A stretch of 64,000 bases of DNA, taken from NCBI GenBank assembly GCA_031119205.1, contig JAVHYF010000003.1, positions 90,672 through 154,671 on the forward strand, read 5' to 3'. Below the pieces are notes generated by a model. The model was not told the DNA's origin. It saw nothing but the letters and a program-made list of their open reading frames with translations, and did no database searches. How positions within the stretch are numbered: position 1 is the stretch's first letter; the number at the start of each line of letters is the position of its first letter. The stretch comes from Moraxellaceae bacterium (GTDB lineage: Bacteria > Pseudomonadota > Gammaproteobacteria > Burkholderiales > Rhodocyclaceae). Below, one piece after another: positions 42,744 to 52,473 of this stretch. A program made the position numbers and the translations under genes.

Positions 42744-43775
42744 GTGCTTTTCCGTCCTGATCCGCCTCGCGCCCTGTTCCCCCTGACCCGCATCCTGCCG
42801 GTCGCCCTGAGCCTGCTGCTGGCTGCTTGCGCCGGTACCAGTCCGTCGGTAATCGCCCCGACTGCGCCGGCCAGCGGGCCGGACGCGCCGGTGTCGCAGC
42901 CGCAACCGGCTCCGCCTGCCCCTCCGGGAGGCAAAAGCGGTGGCTACTATCTGGACGATGGCCCGGGCAGCAATCCGCCGCCCGACCTCGCCGCGATTCC
43001 CGATGCCGAGCCGCGCAGCGAGCCGCTGCACCGCTTTGCCAACCGCCCGTATTCGGCACTCGGCCAGACTTTCACGCCGATGCTGGAAGTCGCGCCCTAC
43101 CGCGCCGAAGGTATCGCCAGCTGGTATGGCCGCCGCTTCCACGGCAAGAAGACATCCAGTGGCGAGGTGTATGACATGTACGCCATGACCGCTGCACACC
43201 CCACCTTGCCGATTCCCAGTTACGCCCGCGTGACGCTGGTGAGCAACGGCCGTTCGGTGGTGGTACGCATCAATGACCGCGGCCCTTTCCTGCGCAGCCG
43301 TCTGATCGACCTGTCCTACGCCGCGGCCTGGAAGCTGGGCTACATCGACAATGGTCACGCCGAAGTGATCGTCGAGACCATCGTTCCCGGCGAGGTCACG
43401 GTGCTGGCCAGGAACATTCCGCCGATCCGCAAGCCCGACCCGGTGCCTCCGCCCCCCGTACCGGCGATGGTGGTGCTGACCGAAAGCGCCAGCGCACAGG
43501 AACATGAGGCGGCCATCACCGCCACACCGCCCGAGGCGCTCAGCCCCGGCACCTACCTGCAGCTAGGTGCCTTCGGTACGCTGCGCAATGCCGAGAGTTT
43601 CCGCGACTACGTGCGTCAGGAAATGCGGGACCTGAACGTCCCGCTGCACGTGGTGTCCGAATCCGACCGCCATCGCCTGCAGGCCGGTCCCTATGGCTCC
43701 GCGCAGGCGGCGCAGACGGGAGCGGCGGCCATTGCGCGCAAGCTCAAGCTGAAGCCGCTGGTCGTCCAGCGCTGA
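42744..43775 (+). CDS. rlpA: RlpA family septal-ring lipoprotein, lytic transglycosylase
   Basis: 343 aa from the GTG at 42744. This start gives a lipoprotein signal (LPVALSLLLAAC-AG), and no ATG lies before the lipobox. A Pro-rich linker is followed by the double-psi beta-barrel domain (GIASWYGRRFHGKKTSSGEV; VVVRINDRGPFLRSRLIDLS) with the catalytic Asp, and a C-terminal SPOR domain (TYLQLGAFGTLRNAESFRDY) that binds denuded septal glycan. It cleaves glycan strands lacking stem peptides at the division site. First gene of rlpA-dacC-DUF493-lipB-lipA. Confidence 0.9.
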   Translation: MLFRPDPPRALFPLTRILPVALSLLLAACAGTSPSVIAPTAPASGPDAPVSQPQPAPPAPPGGKSGGYYLDDGPGSNPPPDLAAIPDAEPRSEPLHRFANRPYSALGQTFTPMLEVAPYRAEGIASWYGRRFHGKKTSSGEVYDMYAMTAAHPTLPIPSYARVTLVSNGRSVVVRINDRGPFLRSRLIDLSYAAAWKLGYIDNGHAEVIVETIVPGEVTVLARNIPPIRKPDPVPPPPVPAMVVLTESASAQEHEAAITATPPEALSPGTYLQLGAFGTLRNAESFRDYVRQEMRDLNVPLHVVSESDRHRLQAGPYGSAQAAQTGAAAIARKLKLKPLVVQR

Positions 43776-43874
43776 GGTCGCGTGACAGGTACCGGGATCG
43801 CTACGCCAGTTCCAGCTCCTCCAATCCGAAATCCACGTGCTCACCACGAACAATTACCAACATTGCCCATCCAG

Positions 43875-45038
43875 ATGAAGAAGCTTCTCCTCACCCTGAT
43901 TGCCGGCCTGCTGCCGCTGACCACCCTGGCCCAGAGCGCGCCCGCGCAGACCCCCGCAGTCGCCGCCGCGCAGATGCCGGTGCCGCCCACGGTCGCCGCC
44001 CGCGCCTGGATCGTCTACGACGTCAGTGCCAACCAGATCCTCGCGTCCAGCAATCCCGACCAGATCGTTGAGCCGGCCTCGCTTACCAAGCTGATGACCG
44101 CCTACGTCGTCTTCAACGCACTCAAGAACAAGAGCATCAGCAATGACCAGCTGGTGACCGCGTCCGAGAAGGCCTGGCGCACCGGCGGCTCGCGCATGTT
44201 CATCGACATCCGCAAGCCCGTGAGCGTCAGCGACCTGATCCACGGCATGATCATCCAGTCCGGCAACGACGCCTGCATCGCGCTGGCCGAGACGGTAGCC
44301 GGCACCGAGGAACGCTTCGTCGGCATGATGAACCGCGAAGCCCAGCGCCTGGGCCTGAAAGCCACCAAGTTCACCAACACCACCGGCCTCACCGAGCCCG
44401 GCCACACCACCAGCGTGCGCGATCTGGTCAATCTGTCGGCAGCGCTGATCCGCGACTTCCCCGAGTACTACCCGATCTATTCCAAGCGCGACTTCACCTA
44501 CAACAACATCAAGCAGGAGAACCGCAACCGCTTGCTGTGGACCGACCCCAGCGTCGATGGCATGAAGACCGGCCATACCGATGCTGCCGGCTACAACCTT
44601 GTGGCCTCGGCCAAGCGCGGCCCGCGCCGCTTGATTTCCGTCGTTACCGGCACCACATCTGAATCTGCACGCGCGCAGGAGTCGCAGAAGCTGCTGAACT
44701 TCGGCTTCCAGGCCTGGGACGCGGTGAAGCTCTACGGTGCCAACCAGCCGGTCAAGGAGTTCGAGGTCTGGAAGGGTGCCGAGCGCCAGCTCAAGGTCGG
44801 TTTCCGCAACGATTTCGTCGTCGCGGTGCCGCGTGATCTGGCCAATGCGCTCGCCGTACAGCTGGAAAGCCGCCAGCCGCTGATCGCTCCCGTCAAGTCG
44901 GGTGATCGCGTCGGCACGCTGAAGTTGACGCTGGCCGGGCAGAGCCTGGGCGAGTATCCGGTGGTGGCCCTGCAGGACGTGGCCCCTGCCGGCATCTTCC
45001 GCCGCGCGTGGGACAGCATCCGCCTGATGCTGAAGTAA
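43875..45038 (+). CDS. dacC: D-alanyl-D-alanine carboxypeptidase (PBP5/6 family)
   Basis: 387 aa. A signal peptide (LLPLTTLA-QS) is followed by the penicillin-binding motifs: Ser69 in EPASLTKLM (SxxK), Ser129 in IQSGNDAC (SxN) and Lys231 in MKTGHTD (KTG). A C-terminal beta domain ends in the amphipathic anchor helix GIFRRAWDSIRLMLK. It removes terminal D-Ala from peptidoglycan stem peptides in the periplasm. It sits in the conserved rlpA-dacC-DUF493-lipB order of many proteobacteria. Confidence 0.96.
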   Translation: MKKLLLTLIAGLLPLTTLAQSAPAQTPAVAAAQMPVPPTVAARAWIVYDVSANQILASSNPDQIVEPASLTKLMTAYVVFNALKNKSISNDQLVTASEKAWRTGGSRMFIDIRKPVSVSDLIHGMIIQSGNDACIALAETVAGTEERFVGMMNREAQRLGLKATKFTNTTGLTEPGHTTSVRDLVNLSAALIRDFPEYYPIYSKRDFTYNNIKQENRNRLLWTDPSVDGMKTGHTDAAGYNLVASAKRGPRRLISVVTGTTSESARAQESQKLLNFGFQAWDAVKLYGANQPVKEFEVWKGAERQLKVGFRNDFVVAVPRDLANALAVQLESRQPLIAPVKSGDRVGTLKLTLAGQSLGEYPVVALQDVAPAGIFRRAWDSIRLMLK

Positions 45039-45091
45039 ACGTCGCGAGTAAACACCGCGACACGCAGCACCGATACGAAGTACCGACGATC

Positions 45092-45358
45092 ATGAGCGAA
45101 CGCACCACCCTGCTGGAATTCCCGACCGACTTCCCCCTGAAGATCATGGGAGCGCGCGCGGACGACTTCGCGCAGGTGGTGCTCGCCGTCGTGCAGCGCC
45201 ATGCGCCGGACTTCGACGGTGCCACGCTCGAGATGCGCGCCTCGTCCAACGGCAATTACCTGGCGCTCACCTGCACCATCAACGCCACCTCGCAGGAGCA
45301 GCTGGACAACCTGTACCGCGAGTTGAGCAGTCACCCGATGGTGAAGGTGGTGCTTTGA
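45092..45358 (+). CDS. ybeD: DUF493 family protein (YbeD)
   Basis: 88 aa, normal length. It contains [20 protein letters not shown] and [15 protein letters not shown], typical of the YbeD/DUF493 ferredoxin-like fold. It is conserved between dacA/dacC and lipB; suggested as an allosteric or regulatory protein, but its function is not established. Its stop overlaps the lipB ATG by one base (TGATG). Confidence 0.93.
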   Translation: MSERTTLLEFPTDFPLKIMGARADDFAQVVLAVVQRHAPDFDGATLEMRASSNGNYLALTCTINATSQEQLDNLYRELSSHPMVKVVL

Positions 45359-46134
45359 TGCTTCTTGAGGGGAAGGGAGAAGGGGGAAGGGGGAAGGGTA
45401 GCGCCCCCGACCTGGCGCTGAACTCTCCCTCCCCCGCCAGGGGGAGGGACGGGGAGGGGGCATCCCCCTTCCCCCTTCCCCCTTCCCTGATTCAGGTACG
45501 CCAGCTCGGAACCACCGACTACGCCCCCACCTGGCAGGCCATGCAGGCTTTCACCGCCAGCCGCGGTCCGGAAACTCCGGACGAGCTGTGGTTGTTGCAG
45601 CACCCGCCGGTCTACACGCTCGGCCTCGCCGGCAAGCCGGAACACCTGCTGCAGGCCAGCGAAGTCCCGGTCGTGAAGATCGACCGCGGCGGTCAGATCA
45701 CCTACCACGGGCCCGGTCAGGCCATGGTGTACCTGCTGATCGATCTGCATCGCCGCAACCTCAAAGTGCGCGAACTGGTGCGGTTGATGGAGCAGGCGCT
45801 GATCGACGTGCTGGCCGGCTGGGATATCGTCGCGGAACGTCGCGAAGGCGCGCCGGGCGTCTATGTCGGCGAGGCCAAGATCGCCGCGCTGGGGCTGAAG
45901 ATCAGCCGTGGCTGCAGTTACCATGGCCTTGCGCTGAACGTGGACATGGACCTGTCCCCCTTCGGCCGCATCAACCCCTGCGGCTACGAAGGGCTGGCGA
46001 CGACACAGCTCGCCGCACTCGGTGTACAGGTCAGCGTGGACGAAGCCCACGCCGCACTTTCCGCTGCGCTGCAGCATCTGCTTGAAGCCGGCTATCCGCT
46101 GCCATTGGCTACTGCGATGTTGCAGGCAAGATAA
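45358..46134 (+). CDS. lipB: Octanoyltransferase LipB with repeat-encoded N-terminus
   Basis: 258 aa from the ATG at 45358; typical LipB is about 210. The core starts at about residue 45 ([20 protein letters not shown]) and has the catalytic Lys in [12 protein letters not shown] and the Cys in [13 protein letters not shown]. It moves octanoyl from ACP to lipoyl domains. The first 44 residues (for example [14 protein letters not shown]) are encoded by a G/C-rich inverted-repeat element inserted at the TGATG junction with ybeD. Initiation at a non-ATG codon nearer IQVRQLG, for example CTG, is the alternative. The element keeps the frame open. Confidence 0.9.
   Translation: MLLEGKGEGGRGKGSAPDLALNSPSPARGRDGEGASPFPLPPSLIQVRQLGTTDYAPTWQAMQAFTASRGPETPDELWLLQHPPVYTLGLAGKPEHLLQASEVPVVKIDRGGQITYHGPGQAMVYLLIDLHRRNLKVRELVRLMEQALIDVLAGWDIVAERREGAPGVYVGEAKIAALGLKISRGCSYHGLALNVDMDLSPFGRINPCGYEGLATTQLAALGVQVSVDEAHAALSAALQHLLEAGYPLPLATAMLQAR
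45367..45488. repeat. Inverted-repeat element inside the lipB 5' end
   Basis: About 120 bp. The outer arms are purine runs of type GGGAAGGGGGAAGGGGGA (left) and the complementary TCCCCCTTCCCCCTTCCC (right), about 20 bp each. The centre holds a perfect palindrome TCCCTCCCCC-GCCA-GGGGGAGGGA. It looks like a short non-coding mobile or dispersed repeat (MITE-like), but has been read in frame as lipB codons. Confidence 0.8.
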
Positions 46135-46261
46135 GCAAAGTTACTGAGCGGATTGAAAATTTCTCCGCATGGCGGATTGAAATCGGTCCTGCGCTCAAAG
46201 AAAATCACGGGCTCGCGACAAGTACCCCTCCCGTCGCACCAACGGCACCCACGGCATCTCC

Positions 46262-47221
46262 ATGGAACAGAACGTCAAGAAGCAGCGCGGCGAACTCAAG
46301 ACGGCACGCATTCCCATCAAGATCGTGCCGGCGGAGAAGCTCAAGAAGCCGGAATGGATCCGCATCCGCCTGGGCACCGGCGAAGAGGTCTCGCGCTTCA
46401 ACGAGATCAAGGACACGCTGCGCGAGCACAAGCTGCACACCGTCTGCGAAGAAGCCTCCTGCCCCAACATCCACGAGTGTTTCGGCAAGGGCACGGCCAC
46501 CTTCATGATCATGGGTGACATCTGCACCCGTCGTTGCCCCTTCTGCGACGTTGGCCACGGCCGCCCGGACCCGCTCAACCCCAACGAGCCGGCCGACCTC
46601 GCCAAGACCATCGCTGCCATGCGCCTGCGCTACGTCGTCATCACCTCGGTGGACCGTGACGACCTGCGCGACGGTGGCGCCCAGCACTTCGTCGACTGCA
46701 TCCGCGAGACCCGCGCGGCCAGCCCCAGCACCCAGATCGAAGTGCTGGTGCCGGACTTCCGTGGCCGCGCAGAAGTGGCGCTGAAGATCTTCACCGAAGC
46801 CCCGCCGGACGTCATGAACCACAACCTGGAAACCGTGCCGCGCCTGTACAAGGCCGCCCGCCCGGGGTCCGACTACGCGTACTCGCTGAAGCTGCTGAAG
46901 GACTTCAAGGCCAATCACCCGGACGTGCCGACCAAGAGCGGCCTGATGCTGGGCCTGGGCGAGACGGATGAAGAGATCCTCGAAGTGATGCGCGACATGC
47001 GCGCCCACGACGTCGACATGCTGACCATCGGCCAGTACCTGCAGCCCTCTGCTGGCCACCTGCCGGTGCTGCGCTACGTGCCCCCGGACACCTTCAAGAT
47101 GTTCGAGACCGAGGCCTACAAGATGGGCTTCAAGAACGCCGCCTGTGGCCCCATGGTGCGCTCCAGCTACTGGGCAGACCAGCAGGCGCATAGCGCCGGA
47201 GTTGCCGCGACAACCGCCTGA
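46262..47221 (+). CDS. lipA: Lipoyl synthase
   Basis: 319 aa. It has the auxiliary cluster motif [12 protein letters not shown] (CX4CX5C), the radical-SAM motif CTRRCPFC (CX3CX2C) and the C-terminal RSSY that ligates the auxiliary cluster. It inserts two sulfurs into the octanoyl chain placed by LipB. It lies 127 nt after lipB, with the direct repeat GCGGATTGAAA twice in the gap at 46148 and 46172. A strong terminator follows. Confidence 0.98.
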   Translation: MEQNVKKQRGELKTARIPIKIVPAEKLKKPEWIRIRLGTGEEVSRFNEIKDTLREHKLHTVCEEASCPNIHECFGKGTATFMIMGDICTRRCPFCDVGHGRPDPLNPNEPADLAKTIAAMRLRYVVITSVDRDDLRDGGAQHFVDCIRETRAASPSTQIEVLVPDFRGRAEVALKIFTEAPPDVMNHNLETVPRLYKAARPGSDYAYSLKLLKDFKANHPDVPTKSGLMLGLGETDEEILEVMRDMRAHDVDMLTIGQYLQPSAGHLPVLRYVPPDTFKMFETEAYKMGFKNAACGPMVRSSYWADQQAHSAGVAATTA

Positions 47222-47234
47222 CAGTGTTCCGGTA

Positions 47235-47274
47235 GCCAATGAAAACAGGCCCAACAGGGCCTGTTTTCATTGGC
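47235..47274. terminator. Strong bidirectional terminator after lipA
   Basis: A perfect 18-bp stem (left arm GCCAATGAAAACAGGCCC) with loop AACA and an internal T-run GTTTTCATT. Confidence 0.95.
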
Positions 47275-47494
47275 GCATCCAACATCCCGGGCTTGGTTGT
47301 GAATTTAGTCAGTTCGTTGCACAAATATATGTACGAAGTTGCCCGAAAGGGTGCCTATCCTCCGTCCCGGCGTCGGCGCATCCGGAGGACAGGATGACTT
47401 CCACGCTTCCCTGACCGGATTTCCGGGGAAGTACGTCCTCTGCACACGGTATGCCAGCCTCATTACAACAACCGTTCAGTACGGAGGAGTACAT
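47275..47494 (+). promoter_or_regulatory. Long structured leader of the pectate lyase gene
   Basis: 220 bp between the lipA terminator and the lyase ATG. It starts AT-rich (ACAAATATATGTACG near 47321, promoter-like) and then can form two hairpins: TCCTCCG...CGGAGGA (47358-47391) and CTTCC-CCGG-ATTT-CCGG-GGAAG (about 47403-47430). It ends in ACGGAGGAGT, a strong ribosome site. It does not match any riboswitch consensus I know. Confidence 0.4.
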
Positions 47495-49210
47495 ATGTCT
47501 TACCCGGTATCGCGGAGCTTCGCTCCATGCCTGCTCGCCAGTCTTATCCTTGCCGCTTGCGGCGGCGGCGGCGGGGGAGGCGGAGGGGCATCGACGGGCA
47601 GTTCTTCCGGATCCCCTGCGGCGCTCGGCTGCACGGCCAGCACCGACTCCACCCCGAGCTCTTTGGGAGCGACCGGTTGGGCTTCGGTCGGCACCACCGT
47701 GAACGGTGGGTGCGGCGCAGCCCCGGCCAAGGTCATCACCGTCACCAACCGCCTGGAACTGGTCCGGGCGCTCTACGGCGGCGGCAGCAGGACGACCAAT
47801 GCGGACGGCAGCCTGGTCCGGCCCGACGATTCCCGCAAGATCATCTATGTGCAGGGCAGCATCGATCTTAACGTCGATGACAGCAACGCTAGCCTCACGG
47901 AAGAGGACTACATGGCGCAGTGCAGCTACACCACGCACGCCAACCATGCCGATTTCTTCGCTGCCTATTTGACAGCCTACGACCCGAATACCTGGAACAG
48001 CCAGTCGCTGGAATCCGACAACAAGCCGCCAGCCGTCCACGGCCCGCTCGAAGATGCGCGTGTCTGCTTCCAGCAGAAACAGGCAGAACGGATTGTCCTG
48101 CGCGTCGGTTCGAACACCTCCATCATTGGCAAGGGCACCAATGCCGTCATCAAGAACGGCAACCTGAGGCTGGGGCAGTTGCGGACCCTGGATGCGACAA
48201 CTCTGGATGCGGCCAACAACTACAAGGCCAGCAACATCGTCATCCGGAACATCACCTTCGAGGATTCGTACGACATGTTCCCGGGGTGGGATGCGAAGGA
48301 TTCCTTCAGCATCACCGCAAGCCAGCTGGGCACCGGCAACTGCAGCGCCACCCACGTCGACGCCACGGTCAATCCGAACGCTTGCGCCAGCCGCAAGGGC
48401 GGACGCTGGAATTCGGAGTACGACCTGATCTCGGTGGAAAACGCCGAGAACGTATGGGTGGACCACAACACGTTCAACGATGGCTCACGCACCGACGATA
48501 CCTTCCCGATCCCGTTCGCGTCGCCCTACAACGAGAAGACGCAGAAGGTCCAGCATCACGACGGCGCGGTCGATGTGACAGCTGGCGCCACGCGCGTCAC
48601 CATCTCCTACAACACGTTCAAGGAGCACGACAAGACCAACCTGCTCGGTGGTTCGGATACGGCAAGCGCACTGACCGGCTACGGGCCCGGAAAGATCGAC
48701 GTGACCTTCCACGACAACTACTGGGAGAACACCGTGCAGCGCATGCCGCGCGTGCGCTTCGGTCGTGTTCACGTCTTCAACAACTATTACAACGTCGACT
48801 GGAACACCACCGCCAAGTACCAGCTGGGTGAGGCCTGGACGCTCGGCACCGCTTCCAAGATCTTTGCCGAAAGCAACGTGTTCGAAGTGGCTCCCGGTAC
48901 TTCACCCACCGCCGCCAAGCTCATTGGTTACAGCTCGTCGACGTCCAACAGGACGAAGTGCACCGGTGCCGGCTTCACAGCCGCTGAGTGCGGTACCTAC
49001 TTCTATGAAGTGGACACCGTGCTCAATGGCGCCGTGGTGGACGTCTTCGCAGCAGCCACCGCCAAAGTCGGTAGCAACGCACCGCTGACCAAGCTCGACC
49101 CTGCCCTCACCCCCTTCTGGACGCCGGCAGCCAGCTACAGCTACACCGTGCGCGACAAGGCGGACGTGAAAGCCCATACGACGGCGAACGCCGGGGCTGG
49201 CAAGCTGTAA
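47495..49210 (+). CDS. Pectate lyase family 1 lipoprotein
   Basis: 571 aa. The lipoprotein signal ([10 protein letters not shown]) is followed by nine consecutive Gly, forming a flexible tether. The parallel beta-helix of polysaccharide lyase family 1 follows ([58 protein letters not shown]), with the catalytic-region Arg in [20 protein letters not shown]. The Ca-binding aspartates appear in HHDGAVDVT. It should cleave polygalacturonate at the cell surface by beta-elimination. It is monocistronic, with its own leader and terminator. Confidence 0.88.
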   Translation: MSYPVSRSFAPCLLASLILAACGGGGGGGGGASTGSSSGSPAALGCTASTDSTPSSLGATGWASVGTTVNGGCGAAPAKVITVTNRLELVRALYGGGSRTTNADGSLVRPDDSRKIIYVQGSIDLNVDDSNASLTEEDYMAQCSYTTHANHADFFAAYLTAYDPNTWNSQSLESDNKPPAVHGPLEDARVCFQQKQAERIVLRVGSNTSIIGKGTNAVIKNGNLRLGQLRTLDATTLDAANNYKASNIVIRNITFEDSYDMFPGWDAKDSFSITASQLGTGNCSATHVDATVNPNACASRKGGRWNSEYDLISVENAENVWVDHNTFNDGSRTDDTFPIPFASPYNEKTQKVQHHDGAVDVTAGATRVTISYNTFKEHDKTNLLGGSDTASALTGYGPGKIDVTFHDNYWENTVQRMPRVRFGRVHVFNNYYNVDWNTTAKYQLGEAWTLGTASKIFAESNVFEVAPGTSPTAAKLIGYSSSTSNRTKCTGAGFTAAECGTYFYEVDTVLNGAVVDVFAAATAKVGSNAPLTKLDPALTPFWTPAASYSYTVRDKADVKAHTTANAGAGKL

Positions 49211-49229
49211 TCCGCCACGCCCGCCTAAG

Positions 49230-49262
49230 GCCCGGCCGCCCTCCTGGGCGGCCGGGCTTTTT
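49230..49262 (+). terminator. Terminator of the pectate lyase gene
   Basis: The 12-bp stem GCCCGGCCGCCC / GGGCGGCCGGGC with loop TCCT is followed by TTTTT. Confidence 0.95.
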
Positions 49263-49325
49263 CATGGCTACGCGGTAAACTCGCGGGGTTTGCAGTGCCG
49301 TACTGCAGTTCCCCGCATCGTCGCC

Positions 49326-50147
49326 ATGACTTTCATCGAATCCCTCCGCGCTGCCTGGCAACGCAATGACTCCTTGCTGTGCGTCGGCCTCGACCCCGAC
49401 GTCAAGAAGCTGCCCGCCCACCTTGCCAGTCAGCCGGACGCGATCTACACCTTCTGTCGCGAGATCGTCGATGCCACCGCCGACCTCGCCTGCGCCTTCA
49501 AGCCGCAGATCGCCTACTTCGCCGCCGCCGAGGCCGAAGAGCAGCTACAGGCGCTCATCGCCTACATCCACCAGCGCCATCCTGGCATTCCGGTGATCCT
49601 CGACGCCAAGCGCGGTGACATCGGTGCCACCGCCAGCCAGTACGCGGTGGAAGCCTTCGAACGCTTCGGTGCTGACGCCCTGACCGTCAATCCCTACATG
49701 GGCTTCGACTCCATCGAGCCCTACCTGGAGTGGAGCGACCGCAGCCTCATCGTGCTGTGTCGCACCTCCAACCCCGGCGGCTCGGACCTGCAGAACCTGG
49801 ACATCGGTGGTGGCGTGAAGCTCTTCGAGCATGTCGCGCGACTGGTCGCCGAAAAGTGGAACCGTAACGGGCAGTGCGGCCTCGTCGTCGGCGCCACTTT
49901 CCCGCAAGAGCTGGGCGTGGTGCGCGCCATCGTCGGTGACATGCCGCTGCTGGTGCCCGGTGTCGGCGCACAGGGCGGCGATGTGCAGGCCACCGTCAGT
50001 GCCGGCCGCACCGCGAACGGCACCGGCCTGATGATCAACTCCTCGCGCGCCATCCTCTACGCCGGCCGCGACGAAAACTTCGCCGGCGCCGCGCGCGCCG
50101 CCGCACTGGCCACGCGCGACGACATCAACCGCTTTCGCGGCGTCTGA
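49326..50147 (+). CDS. pyrF: Orotidine-5'-phosphate decarboxylase, type 2
   Basis: 273 aa, the size of the long PyrF form. It has [36 protein letters not shown] and the catalytic [18 protein letters not shown], plus [13 protein letters not shown]. It decarboxylates OMP to UMP in the last step of pyrimidine synthesis. A tautomerase-like gene follows 2 nt later, probably on the same transcript. Confidence 0.96.
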   Translation: MTFIESLRAAWQRNDSLLCVGLDPDVKKLPAHLASQPDAIYTFCREIVDATADLACAFKPQIAYFAAAEAEEQLQALIAYIHQRHPGIPVILDAKRGDIGATASQYAVEAFERFGADALTVNPYMGFDSIEPYLEWSDRSLIVLCRTSNPGGSDLQNLDIGGGVKLFEHVARLVAEKWNRNGQCGLVVGATFPQELGVVRAIVGDMPLLVPGVGAQGGDVQATVSAGRTANGTGLMINSSRAILYAGRDENFAGAARAAALATRDDINRFRGV

Positions 50148-50149
50148 AC

Positions 50150-50536
50150 ATGCCGCTGATCCGCATCGATACCCGCCGCGAACGCTCCGCCGATGAAGTA
50201 CAGGCCATCATCGCGGCGGTGGAGCGCGCACAGCGCATCGCGCTGAAGCTGCCGGACGGCGATCGCCAGATCCGCTACGTCACACATCGTCCAGAGCACT
50301 TCGCCGTGCCTGCCGATCGCAGCGAAGACTTCACAGTCATCGAGGTCACCCTGTTCTCCGGCCGCTCGCTGGATGCCAAGCGCCAGCTCTACGCGCTGCT
50401 GGTGGAAGAGCTGGGCGCACTGGGTATCGCCCGCAATGACGTCTTCGTCGTGCTGAACGAGCAGCCGCAGGAAAACTGGGGACTCGGCGGCAAGGCTGCC
50501 TGCGATCTGGCACTTGGCTTCAAGGTCGACGTCTGA
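50150..50536 (+). CDS. Tautomerase-superfamily protein
   Basis: 128 aa. It begins MPLIRIDTRRERSADEVQAI, so Pro1 after Met removal would be the catalytic base. It continues VIEVTLFSGRSLDAKRQLYA and LVEELGALGIARNDVFVVLN, as in MIF/CHMI-like tautomerases. The substrate is unknown. It is closely spaced downstream of pyrF. Confidence 0.87.
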   Translation: MPLIRIDTRRERSADEVQAIIAAVERAQRIALKLPDGDRQIRYVTHRPEHFAVPADRSEDFTVIEVTLFSGRSLDAKRQLYALLVEELGALGIARNDVFVVLNEQPQENWGLGGKAACDLALGFKVDV

Positions 50537-50608
50537 AGCGCCCCGCGCATCCCCCACCATTCCACGACCCCTGCCTCAGTAGCTTCCTGACGCCTGCCGA
50601 GCTGACCC

Positions 50609-51160
50609 ATGAACACCCGTCTTCTGAGCATCACGCAGGTTGCCGCACAAGTCCGCCCCGCCATCGTGACCGATGCTCGTGGCATGGCAGAGGTGCACGT
50701 CGCTGCCGCACAAGCGGCTTACGGCGACATCATGCCGGCTGACTTCATCGCGCGATTCTCGGTGGAGCAGTCCGCTGCGTCCTGGCATGAACGCCTGCGC
50801 CGCAGCTCGGGACGCTCGATCTACGTCGTGGAATGTGATGGCCGGATCGCCGGCTTCGCAGCCTGCGGCCCCAGCCGCGACCCGGCACCCACGGTGGGTC
50901 CAACGGGGCAGTTGCATGTGCTCAACGTGGCGCCCGCCTTCTGGCGCCAGGGCCTGGGGCGTGCGCTATGCAGCCAGATCATTCACGAGGCGCGCCAGCG
51001 CGGTTGCCGCACGCTGAGCGTGTGGGTACTGGCCGACAATGCCGCGGCCCGGGCGCTGTATGCCGCAAACGGCTTCACACCGGATGGCATCGAGCGGATG
51101 GACGACACCCTGTGTGGCCGCCCTCTGCGCGAGTTGCGCTATGTACGCACGCTCCCGTGA
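50609..51160 (+). CDS. GNAT family N-acetyltransferase
   Basis: 183 aa. Acetyl-CoA-binding motif A is VAPAFWRQGLGRALCSQIIH and motif B follows in WVLADNAAARALYAANGFTP. The N-terminus includes DARGMAEVHVAAAQAAYGDI. The substrate cannot be told; amines, aminoglycosides or proteins are possible. It lies between the pyrF pair and ruvC on the same strand. Confidence 0.9.
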   Translation: MNTRLLSITQVAAQVRPAIVTDARGMAEVHVAAAQAAYGDIMPADFIARFSVEQSAASWHERLRRSSGRSIYVVECDGRIAGFAACGPSRDPAPTVGPTGQLHVLNVAPAFWRQGLGRALCSQIIHEARQRGCRTLSVWVLADNAAARALYAANGFTPDGIERMDDTLCGRPLRELRYVRTLP

Positions 51161-51187
51161 GCCGATGGCTGTAGCGGCAAGGCTCCG

Positions 51188-51724
51188 ATGAATACCCGCA
51201 TCCTCGGCATCGACCCCGGCCTGCGCGTCACCGGCTTCGGCGTCATCGAGCGCATCGGAACGCAGTTGCGCTACGTCGCCAGCGGCTGCATCCGCAGCCC
51301 CAACGATGGCAGTCTGCCAGAGCGCCTGCGGGTGCTGCTGGAAGGCGTACAGCAAGTGGTGGACACGTACTCGCCGCAAGAGGCCGCGGTGGAAATCGTC
51401 TTCGTGAACGTCAATCCGCAATCCACCTTGTTGTTGGGGCAGGCGCGTGGTGCGGCGATCTGCGGGCTGGTCAGCCGCTCATTGCCGGTGTCCGAGTACA
51501 CCGCGCTGCAGGTGAAGCAGGCCGTGGTCGGCTACGGCAAGGCCAACAAGGAACAGGTGCAGCACATGGTGCGCCGCCTGCTCGACCTGCCCGGCGACCC
51601 GCAGGCGGACGCGGCCGACGCGCTGGCCTGCGCGATCTGCCATGCCAATGCCAGTTCGCTGAAGACGGCCCACGATGAACTCGCGGGTCTGCGAAGGCGG
51701 CGTGGCGGACGGATGATGCGCTGA
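51188..51724 (+). CDS. ruvC: Holliday junction resolvase RuvC
   Basis: 178 aa. Acidic catalytic residues lie in [24 protein letters not shown] and [14 protein letters not shown]. It is a homodimer that resolves Holliday junctions with RuvAB. ruvA and ruvB do not follow here, unlike the common ruvCAB order, so they are elsewhere in the genome. It starts 27 nt after the acetyltransferase gene. Confidence 0.96.
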   Translation: MNTRILGIDPGLRVTGFGVIERIGTQLRYVASGCIRSPNDGSLPERLRVLLEGVQQVVDTYSPQEAAVEIVFVNVNPQSTLLLGQARGAAICGLVSRSLPVSEYTALQVKQAVVGYGKANKEQVQHMVRRLLDLPGDPQADAADALACAICHANASSLKTAHDELAGLRRRRGGRMMR

Positions 51725-51766
51725 CCGATTCCGGCGTCCGGCAACTGTCCGCCGGCTGAGGGCGTG

Positions 51767-52180
51767 CTAGGAGGCCGGCGGTTCGGGACGCCGCCACAGC
51801 CACACCAGCACGCAGGCCATGAACAGCGTGACGCCCTCTGCCAGCCACGGGCGAGGTGCGGTCCAGAATAGCAGCACAGCGCTGAGTGCCATCGTCAGTG
51901 CGGCGCTGATCTTGGCGCGACGGCTGACGTAACGACCGGCGCGCCAGTTGCGCAAGGTCGGCCCGAACACGCGGTGCCCCTCCAGCCAGGCAAGGAAGCG
52001 CGGCGAGCTGCGCGCCGCCGCCCAGGCCGCCATCAATACGAAGACCGTGGTCGGCAGGCCGGGCACGAAGATACCGACGATTCCCAGTGCCAGACAGCAG
52101 GCTGCAAACACGAGCAGCAGCCAGCGCAGGACAGCGGGCAGGGGGCGGGCGGCAAGAACGGGCGGCGGCGGTCGAGTCAA
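51767..52180 (-). CDS. ybaN: YbaN/DUF454 family inner-membrane protein
   Basis: 137 aa with three to four membrane helices. It carries the DUF454 pattern: LALGIVGIFVPGLPTTVFVL, RSSPRFLAWLEGHRVFGPTL and then RRAKISAALTMALS. The function is unknown. The start is apparently TTG at 52180. It converges with ruvC. Confidence 0.88.
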   Translation of the reverse strand: MTRPPPPVLAARPLPAVLRWLLLVFAACCLALGIVGIFVPGLPTTVFVLMAAWAAARSSPRFLAWLEGHRVFGPTLRNWRAGRYVSRRAKISAALTMALSAVLLFWTAPRPWLAEGVTLFMACVLVWLWRRPEPPAS

Positions 52181-52391
52181 GACGATTCAGCGGTGAAACC
52201 CGGCTGTTCGTGCCGTGTTGCTAGGCTACCGCGCCTTGAGGGCGAGGACAGGGGAAAGCGCATGACGGCCCGGCGTTAAACCCCGAGCCGCCGCTAAGAC
52301 ATTGAAAATATTTGTATCTGCGACTGTCGGTATTTCTTACGATGGGCCGAGCCGCGGCCAAAAAACCATAAACGGATCAAATGTCTGAGAG

Positions 52392-52408
52392 TCGGCCCAA
52401 TCCTTGCT
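52392..52408 (+). promoter_or_regulatory. Possible sigma-54 promoter of the PEP-CTERM gene
   Basis: TCGGCCCAATCCTTGCT has GG and GC separated by exactly 10 nt, as the -24/-12 elements require, and the TTGC core of the -12 box. It lies about 65 nt upstream of the ATG. The -24 half is weaker (CGGCCC rather than TGGCAC). Confidence 0.4.
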
Positions 52409-52473
52409 CGCGATGCCCCGACCCCTGAACACAGATGTCATGGGGCAAACAGAACAATCAACGAGGATTACAC

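Noticed and set aside
42457-43059. Minus-strand frame overlapping the rlpA 5' end
   Set aside because: Arg/Ala-rich with no signal or domain, and covers the rlpA lipobox and linker.
47320-47440. Known riboswitch (c-di-GMP, glycine, cobalamin) in the lyase leader
   Set aside because: I compared the hairpins with the core motifs I know and found no match; kept only as an unassigned structured leader.
47339-47494. N-terminal extension of the pectate lyase
   Set aside because: The ATG at 47495 has a strong ribosome site and lipoprotein signal; the extension would bury the signal peptide.
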